A stretch of 32,377 bases of DNA from a virus. The notes under the pieces are model-generated. The model had not been told where the DNA came from and made no database searches. It worked only from the letters and a program-made list of their open reading frames with translations. Below, one piece after another: positions 1 to 4,646 of the stretch (position 1 is the first letter of the stretch; every line of letters starts with the position of its first letter). Made by a program: the position numbers and the translations under genes. The stretch is from positions 1 through 32,377 of the IMG/VR virus record IMGVR_UViG_3300042544_001039; one strand, written 5' to 3'.

Positions 1-69
1 GCGGAAGGTGAAATAAACAATCCTTATGTTACAAATATAGAATTTTACAATAAAACATTTAAAAAATAG
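1..69 (+). CDS. 3' end of small early gene (second copy of the 32109-32312 gene end)
   Basis: These bases encode the last 22 residues and stop of the 67-residue protein that is complete at 32109-32312. The reading frame matches after joining the window ends. The only coding difference is Gly here against Ala at the other copy, caused by the single mismatch at position 8. It is not a separate gene; it appears because the circular molecule is cut inside the coding region. Confidence 0.9.
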   Translation, partial: AEGEINNPYVTNIEFYNKTFKK

Positions 70-91
70 TATTTTATTAAAAGTAAATTAC

Positions 92-99
92 TATATTTG
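92..99 (+). promoter_or_regulatory. Bacteroidetes-type -7 box upstream of ERF operon
   Basis: TATATTTG matches the Bacteroidetes -7 consensus TAnnTTTG and lies 22 nt before the ERF start codon. No clear TTG sits at the -33 position. The sequence just after it (CAAACGAAAATTAA) resembles the region after the 1568 promoter, which supports a shared promoter-leader architecture. The likely transcript carries ERF, the 607 gene and the SSB-like gene to the terminator at 1481. Confidence 0.6.
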
Positions 100-121
100 C
101 ACAAACGAAAATTAATTAATT

Positions 122-601
122 ATGAAAAATTTGTATTTGAAGCTAGCCGAAGTGAAAAGAGAAGTAGGCAAAGTTTCCAAAAATTCCAAGAATCCACATT
201 TCAAAAACACTTATGCGGATTTAAACGCTTTAATCGATGCAGTTGAACCAATACTACTCGAGAAAGGTTTATTGATGTTACAACCTATCCAAAATGGAAA
301 TGTAACAACTATAATCATTGATTGTGAAAGTTCTGAAAGTATTGAAAGTTCTATTCTTTTACCAGCGTTGCAAGATCCACAAAAATTGGGCAGTGCAATA
401 ACTTATTTTAGACGTTACACATTGCAAAGTTTATTGAGTTTGCAAGCTGAAGACGACGACGCAAACAAAGCAAGCAGAAAAGATACACTTTCAGACGAAA
501 GATTTACCAACGCTTTACAAGCTATTGCAGACGGCAAAGCAACAAAAGAAAGTTTAATTAACAATTTTACATTAACCGCTAATCAATTAGCACAATTATA
601 A
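122..601 (+). CDS. erf: ERF-family single-strand annealing recombinase
   Basis: This is a 159-residue protein of the ERF (essential recombination function) superfamily. The family anneals single-stranded DNA in phage homologous recombination and in genome circularisation or repair. The family signature is visible: an N-terminal segment with NPHFKNTYADLNAL near residues 25-38, then GSAITYFRRYTLQSLLSLQA near 90-109, followed at once by the acidic EDDDAN. The short C-terminal tail is variable. Its start lies 22 nt after a Bacteroidetes -7 box. It is followed by an accessory gene and an SSB-like gene, a typical recombination cassette. The call is secure at family level. Confidence 0.92.
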   Translation: MKNLYLKLAEVKREVGKVSKNSKNPHFKNTYADLNALIDAVEPILLEKGLLMLQPIQNGNVTTIIIDCESSESIESSILLPALQDPQKLGSAITYFRRYTLQSLLSLQAEDDDANKASRKDTLSDERFTNALQAIADGKATKESLINNFTLTANQLAQL

Positions 602-606
602 TAATC

Positions 607-1161
607 ATGAGTAGAAGTAGTAGAGAATATTTTGACCAAATGGAAAATCAAATTGAAAACAATATGCATGACATCGATAGAGATGCAGAAGCACACGGTT
701 GGGCAAACGCTCAACCAAACGCTAACTTTGACCTGGTAGTAGCAAAGGATAGTTTAATACCAACAGTTGAAAGTTCAATTTGGACTTTGATAAATGGAGT
801 TGAAAATGGCGAAGTAACTGGACTAGATGTTTTCGCAACATTTAAGAAGCTAGAGAAAATCTTTGACGAAGCAAAAAAGAAAGTTGAGGAGTATGCAATG
901 CTTGAAGCAAGCCGACAAAGTAAAACTTTTGTAATTGCTGGCGTTGAATTTACTTCCAAACAAGGTTACGCAATTCTTGACTACGAGAAAGACGACCTTT
1001 ATGTAAAGTACAAGCAACAATTAGCAAACCGTAAAACATTACTTGACAATGTTTATAAATCAGGCGATGTGTTATTTGATGCTGACGGTGTAGAAGTGCC
1101 AAACGTGGGCGTTAAAACCTACTCAAAAGATAGTTTAAGTGTAAAATTTAAAAACAAATAA
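607..1161 (+). CDS. Recombination-cassette accessory protein, unknown function
   Basis: This is a 184-residue protein beginning five bases after the ERF stop. The middle (about 55-105) is helical and charged, with a KKLEKIFDEAKKKVEEYAM stretch. It is followed by a short segment around VIAGVEFTSKQGY and a second helical part with LANRKTLLDNV. This layout (helical core, small beta insert, long helix, C-terminal strand) is common in phage proteins encoded beside ERF- or RecT-type recombinases, but I cannot name a biochemical activity. Position between ERF and the SSB-like gene suggests a role in ssDNA handling. That role is inference from context. Confidence 0.8.
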   Translation: MSRSSREYFDQMENQIENNMHDIDRDAEAHGWANAQPNANFDLVVAKDSLIPTVESSIWTLINGVENGEVTGLDVFATFKKLEKIFDEAKKKVEEYAMLEASRQSKTFVIAGVEFTSKQGYAILDYEKDDLYVKYKQQLANRKTLLDNVYKSGDVLFDADGVEVPNVGVKTYSKDSLSVKFKNK

Positions 1162-1163
1162 AT

Positions 1164-1460
1164 ATGAGTGCAATTATTCAAATGTCGATTGACGTAACAA
1201 AGATTGACAAATCAAAACTTAAAGACGGAAAATATTTGAATGTAAGTATTTCTGTAAATGACGAAACAAAGTACGATAACAACGTTTCAATGTGCTACAA
1301 TCAAAGTAAGGAAGAACGCGAATCAGGAGCAAAGAAAACATACTTCGCTAATGGTAGAGTAATTTGGACAGACGGAAGCATTAAAGTGGCTGAAAAAGCT
1401 ATTCAGAATGATATTCCAGCGGGTAACGAAACTTTACCAAATACAGATTTACCTTTCTGA
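1164..1460 (+). CDS. Small SSB-like protein with acidic C-terminal tip
   Basis: This 98-residue protein ends in NTDLPF, closely resembling the acidic hydrophobic tip (DDDIPF or DDLPF) that bacterial and phage single-strand binding proteins use to recruit partner proteins. The preceding part is rich in short beta-type segments (KYLNVSISVND, then KKTYFANGRVIWTDGSIKV), compatible with a small OB-like fold, but it lacks the usual length and aromatic pattern of a classical SSB. It follows the ERF and accessory genes by two bases, where an SSB is expected. I infer an ssDNA-binding role; the fold is unproven. A terminator follows directly. Confidence 0.65.
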   Translation: MSAIIQMSIDVTKIDKSKLKDGKYLNVSISVNDETKYDNNVSMCYNQSKEERESGAKKTYFANGRVIWTDGSIKVAEKAIQNDIPAGNETLPNTDLPF

Positions 1461-1480
1461 TCTAAATTAATTTTATTTTT

Positions 1481-1518
1481 AAGTCCGCTATTCCTAGAGT
1501 TTAGCGGATTTTTTATTT
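1481..1518 (+). terminator. Intrinsic terminator after recombination cassette
   Basis: A hairpin with TCCGCTA (1484-1490) and TAGCGGA (1502-1508), extended by A/U and G/U pairs, has an 11-nt loop and is followed by a T-rich run. It sits 20 nt after the SSB-like gene and just before the next promoter. Confidence 0.85.
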
Positions 1519-1545
1519 TATTTTCAATTATTATTTAAAAAAGTA

Positions 1546-1575
1546 TTGTTTAATTAAAAAGTTTTAGTACATTTG
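1546..1575 (+). promoter_or_regulatory. Full Bacteroidetes promoter (TTG - 19 bp - TACATTTG)
   Basis: A TTG at 1546-1548 and TACATTTG at 1568-1575 are separated by exactly 19 bp, the textbook Bacteroidetes spacing. It lies directly behind the 1481 terminator and 21 nt before the ATG at 1597. The downstream ACGAAAATTA is shared with the ERF promoter region. It should drive the 1597-4246 cluster. Confidence 0.8.
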
Positions 1576-1596
1576 CTGAAACGAAAATTAAAAGTT

Positions 1597-1794
1597 ATGA
1601 GAATTAAAGCAAAAATTCAAGCACCGAGTAAAGCGAATAGACTTCGCAGAGTTACTAAACACGCATTTACTAAAACCAAAACGGCTTATTATTGGAGTGT
1701 GTATTTTGATAGAATGTGTATATGCAACTATTACATGGATTCTAACTACAAAATGCACCACAAAGTTACTTACGATTACATTTTAAACGACTAA
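1597..1794 (+). CDS. Small basic protein, unknown
   Basis: This 65-residue protein is strongly basic at its N-terminus (MRIKAKIQAPSKANRLRRV) and Tyr/Cys-rich in the second half, with WSVYFDRMCICNYYMD. An in-frame TTG at 1573 would extend it, but that codon lies inside the -7 box, so ATG 1597 is the credible start. It is the first gene of the early cluster behind a consensus promoter, which suggests early and strong expression. No family was recognised. Basic charge could mean nucleic-acid binding, which is only a guess. Confidence 0.7.
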   Translation: MRIKAKIQAPSKANRLRRVTKHAFTKTKTAYYWSVYFDRMCICNYYMDSNYKMHHKVTYDYILND

Positions 1795-1796
1795 TT

Positions 1797-1994
1797 ATGG
1801 CATTCAACAATTTTAACTACAATCACGAGGGAATTACTTTCGAAGTATTCTACAAAAAAAACCGTGAAGATGAACCAGTAATTGAGCGAATCATGTTAGG
1901 TAAACACGATGTTACAGACGAGATTCAAGAAACAGATGTGTTTAGCTTTATCGATGATACGTTAACCGAAAAATGGAGAAACGATGATTTATAA
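1797..1994 (+). CDS. Small acidic protein, unknown
   Basis: This 65-residue protein starts two bases after the previous stop. It has a short beta-like N-terminus (ITFEVFYKKN) and an acidic second half (DVTDEIQETDVFSFIDD) ending in EKWRNDDL. There is no membrane segment or cysteine motif. Its size and charge fit the host-takeover type of small phage proteins, but nothing in the sequence identifies a target. Close packing with its neighbours supports it being a real gene. Confidence 0.65.
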   Translation: MAFNNFNYNHEGITFEVFYKKNREDEPVIERIMLGKHDVTDEIQETDVFSFIDDTLTEKWRNDDL

Positions 1995-1999
1995 ACATA

Positions 2000-2022
2000 G
2001 GGCGGTTTAATACTGCCCTTTT
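2000..2022 (+). terminator. Small hairpin with short T-tract
   Basis: GGGCGGT (2000-2006) pairs with ACTGCCC (2012-2018) across a 5-nt loop, with one G-U pair, followed by TTTT. It lies in the 39-nt gap between two genes. The short T-run suggests a partial terminator that lowers expression of the following genes rather than a full stop. Confidence 0.5.
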
Positions 2023-2033
2023 AAAAACAAATA

Positions 2034-2615
2034 ATGGGTTATTCAGGAGTTATATTTGCAATGATGGAAAGCGCAAAAGAAATAGAAAAACAAAGAAAAA
2101 TCGATAAATTAAACACTATGAAAAAAGAAGAAGTTTACGTTGTAATTGACAGCGAAGAAAAGAGATTGAGAGCGATTCAGATTTTGACTGATGCAAAAGA
2201 GAATATTTCAACATTTGATTTATCATTTGAGTTTTCAGAAAAGCATAAGTACTTAAGACTTGATAGTAATAATCAATGGTTTATTTTTAGCTACATGTTT
2301 AGTACAGATACAGAAATTACCCTAGACCAACTAGAGCAACTGTTATCGCCAAAGCAAGAGATAAAAATGGAATTAGACGCATTAAAATTAATAGCTGAAA
2401 GTTGGGGCTTTGAGTTAGTAGAAAAGAAAAGAGAAATTAAAGTAGGGGATTTCGGGAAGTTTTGGAATGATGGAATTTGCATTGTTTATGGTTTTTTAGA
2501 ATCAATAAGTGATGTAGAACCTAAACTTATATACAAAAGAAAAACAGGGGCGTTATACATAAACTTCCGCCACCTAACAGAAGAAGAAAAACAACAAATT
2601 CAAGAAAATTGGTAA
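2034..2615 (+). CDS. Hypothetical protein, two-part
   Basis: This is a 193-residue hypothetical protein. The N-terminal part (to about residue 30) is helical and charged. An alternative ATG at 2118 would give MKKEEVYVVIDSEEK, a plausible compact start, so the true N-terminus is uncertain. The middle resembles a small alpha/beta domain (VYVVIDSEEKRLRAIQIL) and the C-terminal part carries IKVGDFGKFWNDGICIVYGF followed by a helical HLTEEEKQQIQ tail. No enzyme motif is recognised. It opens a run of tightly packed genes, the next starting one base after its stop. Confidence 0.65.
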   Translation: MGYSGVIFAMMESAKEIEKQRKIDKLNTMKKEEVYVVIDSEEKRLRAIQILTDAKENISTFDLSFEFSEKHKYLRLDSNNQWFIFSYMFSTDTEITLDQLEQLLSPKQEIKMELDALKLIAESWGFELVEKKREIKVGDFGKFWNDGICIVYGFLESISDVEPKLIYKRKTGALYINFRHLTEEEKQQIQENW

Positions 2616-2616
2616 G

Positions 2617-2844
2617 ATGAAACTAACAATTGAAATCAATTATACCAATTCTGTTGAGCGTGTAAGACATCGACAAAAAGCGGAAGAACTTATACGGTCA
2701 GGACTTGAAAGTTATTCGTGCAAAGACTTTTCATTCGCGATTAACAAAGAAGTAAAGCAAGAATTTCCCAGTATTAAATTAGTTAGATTCGAGCAAATAA
2801 ACGGGGAAAAATGTATGGTAATCCCTAGTAAAATGAATTTTTAA
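2617..2844 (+). CDS. Hypothetical protein, 75 residues
   Basis: This small protein of mixed charge begins with a beta-type segment (MKLTIEINYTN), followed by an Arg/Glu-rich helix with SVERVRHRQKAEELIRSG, and ends in alternating beta segments. No motif was recognised. It starts one base after the preceding stop, and its own TAA overlaps the ATG of the zinc-ribbon gene by one base, so translation of the two is probably coupled. Confidence 0.65.
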   Translation: MKLTIEINYTNSVERVRHRQKAEELIRSGLESYSCKDFSFAINKEVKQEFPSIKLVRFEQINGEKCMVIPSKMNF

Positions 2845-3065
2845 TGAAGCGTTGTTATAAGTGCGATAAAAGGAAACCTTTATTTTTATTCAAAAAGGAT
2901 TCTAGTAAGTACCAAATTAAATCCAGTCAAGGAAAATGTATTTGTTGCAGAAAATGCAATATTAAACTAGCCTTAAAAGTTGGCGGAGTAATGAAAAGAA
3001 TTAAGGGTAAGTTTACCTTTGTAGAGTTAAGTAAAATACAAATAATTAAATATTTTTTAAAATGA
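2844..3065 (+). CDS. Zinc-ribbon-like small protein
   Basis: This 73-residue basic protein has paired cysteines: CYKC near residues 4-7 and CICCRKC near 32-38. The spacing resembles a four-cysteine zinc knuckle like the N-terminal zinc finger of many HNH-type phage proteins, which begin with a Cys-x-x-Cys-x-x-x-Lys-Pro pattern. No His-Asn-His catalytic motif follows, so it is a free zinc finger rather than a nuclease. The basic C-terminus (KRIKGKF) could bind nucleic acid. It overlaps the genes on both sides by one to four bases, showing an operon. Confidence 0.65.
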   Translation: MKRCYKCDKRKPLFLFKKDSSKYQIKSSQGKCICCRKCNIKLALKVGGVMKRIKGKFTFVELSKIQIIKYFLK

Positions 3066-3247
3066 TAATAGAAGAAGTAAAAGTTGGTCAAAAATGGAGT
3101 AACGTAACAAGACCGCAGATAGTCGAAGTTACTTACATAGTAGGTAGAATGATTTGGTATAACATACTAGAGCAAGAAACAAAAATACACAAAAAGGAAT
3201 ACTCAAAGTCAATTGAACACTTTACCAATAGTTACGTTAAGCTATGA
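3062..3247 (+). CDS. Hypothetical protein, 61 residues
   Basis: This is a 61-residue protein of mixed beta character. It starts with MIIEEVKVGQKWSNVTRP, then has a beta-type YIVGRMIWYNI segment. The V-x-x-G-x-x-W pattern is common among small DUF-type phage proteins that form a beta barrel, but I cannot assign a family with confidence. It overlaps the gene before and the gene after by four bases (ATGA type), indicating translational coupling. Confidence 0.6.
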   Translation: MIIEEVKVGQKWSNVTRPQIVEVTYIVGRMIWYNILEQETKIHKKEYSKSIEHFTNSYVKL

Positions 3248-3585
3248 AAGAGCCACTAGATAAATACATCGAGTATTTTGATCCACGACACCACGAACAA
3301 TATCGTTTCAGTTATTTGGTAACTATGAAGAAACTTGTATTTGTTCACTTGAGAAAACAAGGTTATTCAAAGCGAGATTTATTAAAGGTTTTTAGATGCA
3401 ATATTTCAAGCATTCGACATTTGGAAAACACCGCACACGATTATAAAGATAACAACGATTATTTTAAGGATAATTGGATGTGGATAATTTGCTCAAAAAT
3501 AAAACCCGTTCAAGTGATGAATAATTGGAGTGAGCATGGCAATCAAAAGGTAGGTTTTAAAATGGTTTTAATAAAAGGTTTATGA
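3244..3585 (+). CDS. Putative helix-turn-helix protein
   Basis: This 113-residue basic protein has a plausible helix-turn-helix near residues 40-60 (GYSKRDLLKVFRCNISSIRH). The pattern is like the C-terminal recognition region of DnaA-type or small phage regulators, where a serine pair precedes an Ile-Arg-His helix. The second half has Trp and Lys-rich segments and no recognised fold. As the only likely DNA-binding regulator in this early cluster, just upstream of the candidate origin, it might act there or in early transcription. That is inference from position. Confidence 0.5.
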   Translation: MKEPLDKYIEYFDPRHHEQYRFSYLVTMKKLVFVHLRKQGYSKRDLLKVFRCNISSIRHLENTAHDYKDNNDYFKDNWMWIICSKIKPVQVMNNWSEHGNQKVGFKMVLIKGL

Positions 3586-3869
3586 CAATACAACAAAAAG
3601 ACGATCTAGCGCACATAGTAATGGCAACGATGCAACTGCAAAGCGCAATTCACACCCTCGATAAAGTAACCGGAGAGGGGAATAAGTTTAAGCAGCTTAA
3701 AAAGAAAGAGTGGAACCAGTTTATCCACTTCGTTCAAAAGTTCACGGCAAAGCATGAAATCGAACTTTACGATTTAACCGCCAAGTTGCCTGAGCAAAGT
3801 CAAAACTACATTGACTGCGTTAACGAGTTTGATAAAATTGCGGAAGAAATGCAAATAATTATACCTTAA
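3582..3869 (+). CDS. Hypothetical helical protein, 95 residues
   Basis: This protein is predicted to be mostly helical, from long stretches without proline such as MATMQLQSAIHTLDKV and KKKEWNQFIHFVQKFTAK, with a C-terminal acidic helix (VNEFDKIAEEMQ). The size and helical pattern could fit a small adaptor or DNA-binding bundle, but no signature is visible. It overlaps the HTH gene by four bases (ATGA). Base composition here is slightly richer in G+C than the following gene. Confidence 0.6.
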   Translation: MTIQQKDDLAHIVMATMQLQSAIHTLDKVTGEGNKFKQLKKKEWNQFIHFVQKFTAKHEIELYDLTAKLPEQSQNYIDCVNEFDKIAEEMQIIIP

Positions 3870-3880
3870 AAAATTATAAG

Positions 3881-4246
3881 ATGAAACAAGAATATTTATT
3901 ATCAGTTCCAGAAGTTCAAAAAGAATGGTTTAATAAACAATATGGATTTATTAATGATGATGATTTTGAAACAAGCAATGGATCGTGGAGTATGTTAAAA
4001 AATAATATATTTGGAATAGAAGACCGTTTTTTATCTTATAAAGGAGATAGTGAAGATTTAATAAGTTGTTTTTGGCTTAGTTATTCATTTAGTGAATCAT
4101 CAAAAGAAAATATAGTGTATTTTTTAGATTGTATGCTTATGGTTTTAGATGATTGTTTAGATTCTGAATTTTTTGAAATTTGCCACAACATTAATTTGAT
4201 TCACAAAAAAATAAGTAGTCAAATATTTGCGATGGAAAACAACTAA
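3881..4246 (+). CDS. Acidic hypothetical protein, 121 residues
   Basis: This acidic protein carries a D/E-rich segment (FINDDDFETSNGSW) near residues 24-37 and a cysteine-containing helical C-terminal half (MLMVLDDCLDSEFFEIC). No membrane span or enzyme motif was seen. It is more AT-rich than its neighbours and closes the early cluster 20 nt before a strong terminator. Separate acquisition, such as a host-takeover or anti-defence gene, would fit but is not shown. Confidence 0.6.
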   Translation: MKQEYLLSVPEVQKEWFNKQYGFINDDDFETSNGSWSMLKNNIFGIEDRFLSYKGDSEDLISCFWLSYSFSESSKENIVYFLDCMLMVLDDCLDSEFFEICHNINLIHKKISSQIFAMENN

Positions 4247-4266
4247 TTTTTATTTAAACTTTATGA

Positions 4267-4298
4267 AACGTAGCGCTTTAAGTGTTGCGTTTTTTTGT
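4267..4298 (+). terminator. Strong intrinsic terminator closing the early cluster
   Basis: AACGTAGCGC (4267-4276) pairs with GTGTTGCGTT (4282-4291) through ten pairs, three of them G-U, around a 5-nt loop. A run of T follows. It isolates the repeat region and the replication leader from upstream transcription. Confidence 0.85.
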
Positions 4299-4300
4299 TT

Positions 4301-4500
4301 CTAGGGGTGCAAGTAACTGTAAACAGTTGGCAGTAGTTTACACCTAAAATAAATTTTTAAAAATATTTTTTTTATTTTTTTTCAATTTAGGTGCAAGTAG
4401 TTTACAGTTGAGGTTTAAAAATATAAATATCAATCAGTTAGGGGTGCAAGTAAAGGTGCAAGTAGTTTACACTTTGTTTACACCTAGTTTACACTAAAAA
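4301..4500. other. Candidate replication origin (iterons plus AT-rich tract)
   Basis: This 200-bp non-coding stretch lies between a strong terminator and the promoter of the primase-helicase gene. It holds four direct copies of GGTGCAAGTA, six copies of GTTTACA (one inverted) and a perfect palindrome AACTGT-AA-ACAGTT (4315-4328). Between the first and second repeat groups lies an almost pure A/T tract (4343-4389), a natural unwinding element. Repeats, AT tract and adjacent replication initiator are the classical organisation of iteron origins. Alternatively the repeats may be operators controlling the 4538 promoter; both may hold. Confidence 0.65.
4306..4493 (+). repeat. Iteron-like repeats GGTGCAAGTA and GTTTACA
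   Basis: GGTGCAAGTA occurs at 4306-4315, 4390-4399, 4443-4452 and 4455-4464. GTTTACA occurs at 4336-4342, 4400-4406, 4465-4471, 4476-4482 and 4487-4493, with an inverted copy at 4318-4324. At 4390-4406 and 4455-4471 the two motifs abut to give a 17-bp composite, GGTGCAAGTAGTTTACA. The two motifs also resemble each other as inverted halves (AGGTGCAAGTA against AGGTGTAAACTA), so a dimeric protein could read them. Confidence 0.85.
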
Positions 4501-4537
4501 AAAGATTAAAAAAATGCTTATAATAAATAAAAAAATG

Positions 4538-4545
4538 TATATTTG
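4538..4545 (+). promoter_or_regulatory. -7 box of the replication-module promoter
   Basis: TATATTTG fits TAnnTTTG. No good TTG is present 19 bp upstream, so the promoter may be weak or activator-dependent; the repeats end 44 bp before it. A start about 5-8 nt downstream would place the 5' end of the RNA at the first hairpin of the structured leader. Confidence 0.6.
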
Positions 4546-4549
4546 CATC

Positions 4550-4634
4550 GTTGAGTAGACGCAACATTTAAGGTATTTTATTTAAAAGCCCTGTAATGCG
4601 AGGAACGTCTACCCTCAATTTACGGGGTTTTTTA
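4550..4634 (+). ncRNA. Structured 5' leader with complementary hairpin loops and terminator
   Basis: Hairpin 1 is GUUG (4550-4553) with CAAC (4562-4565), loop AGUAGACG. Hairpin 2 has an outer stem CCCUGUAA (4589-4596) with UUACGGGG (4620-4627), extended by AAAAG/UUUU, and an inner stem GAGG (4600-4603) with CCUC (4613-4616) whose apical loop is AACGUCUAC. Loop 1 GUAGACG (4555-4561) and loop 2 CGUCUAC (4606-4612) are perfectly complementary over 7 nt. Hairpin 2 is followed by six U and so is also an intrinsic terminator, 20 nt before the primase-helicase ATG. I infer an attenuator or loop-loop switch controlling replication-gene expression. Confidence 0.6.
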
Positions 4635-4646
4635 TTTAACAAAAAT

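Larger units (their letters stand above)
1..134. repeat. Terminal direct repeat, left copy
   Basis: The first 134 bases recur at 32244-32377 in the same orientation. The only difference is position 8 (G here, C at 32251); positions 9-134 are identical. The repeat covers the end of one gene, a promoter and the first codons of the ERF gene, so it lies in ordinary genic sequence. This is what a circular or circularly permuted genome looks like when linearised by an assembler. A true short direct terminal repeat is possible but less likely given the internal mismatch and genic position. Confidence 0.95.

Noticed and set aside
711-959. Long minus-strand open frames opposite plus-strand genes (also 15315-15557, 18317-18601, 22765-22995, 25694-26032, 28701-29060)
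   Set aside because: They lie wholly inside well-supported plus-strand genes, have Ser/Thr-rich or low-complexity composition typical of antisense frames, and show no known motif.
4596-4646. In-frame ATG extending the primase-helicase by 17 residues
   Set aside because: The codons run through the terminator hairpin and its U-run; the ATG lies in the stem. The 4647 start fits the PrimPol domain better. The upstream ATG could still have a regulatory part, noted in the leader entry.
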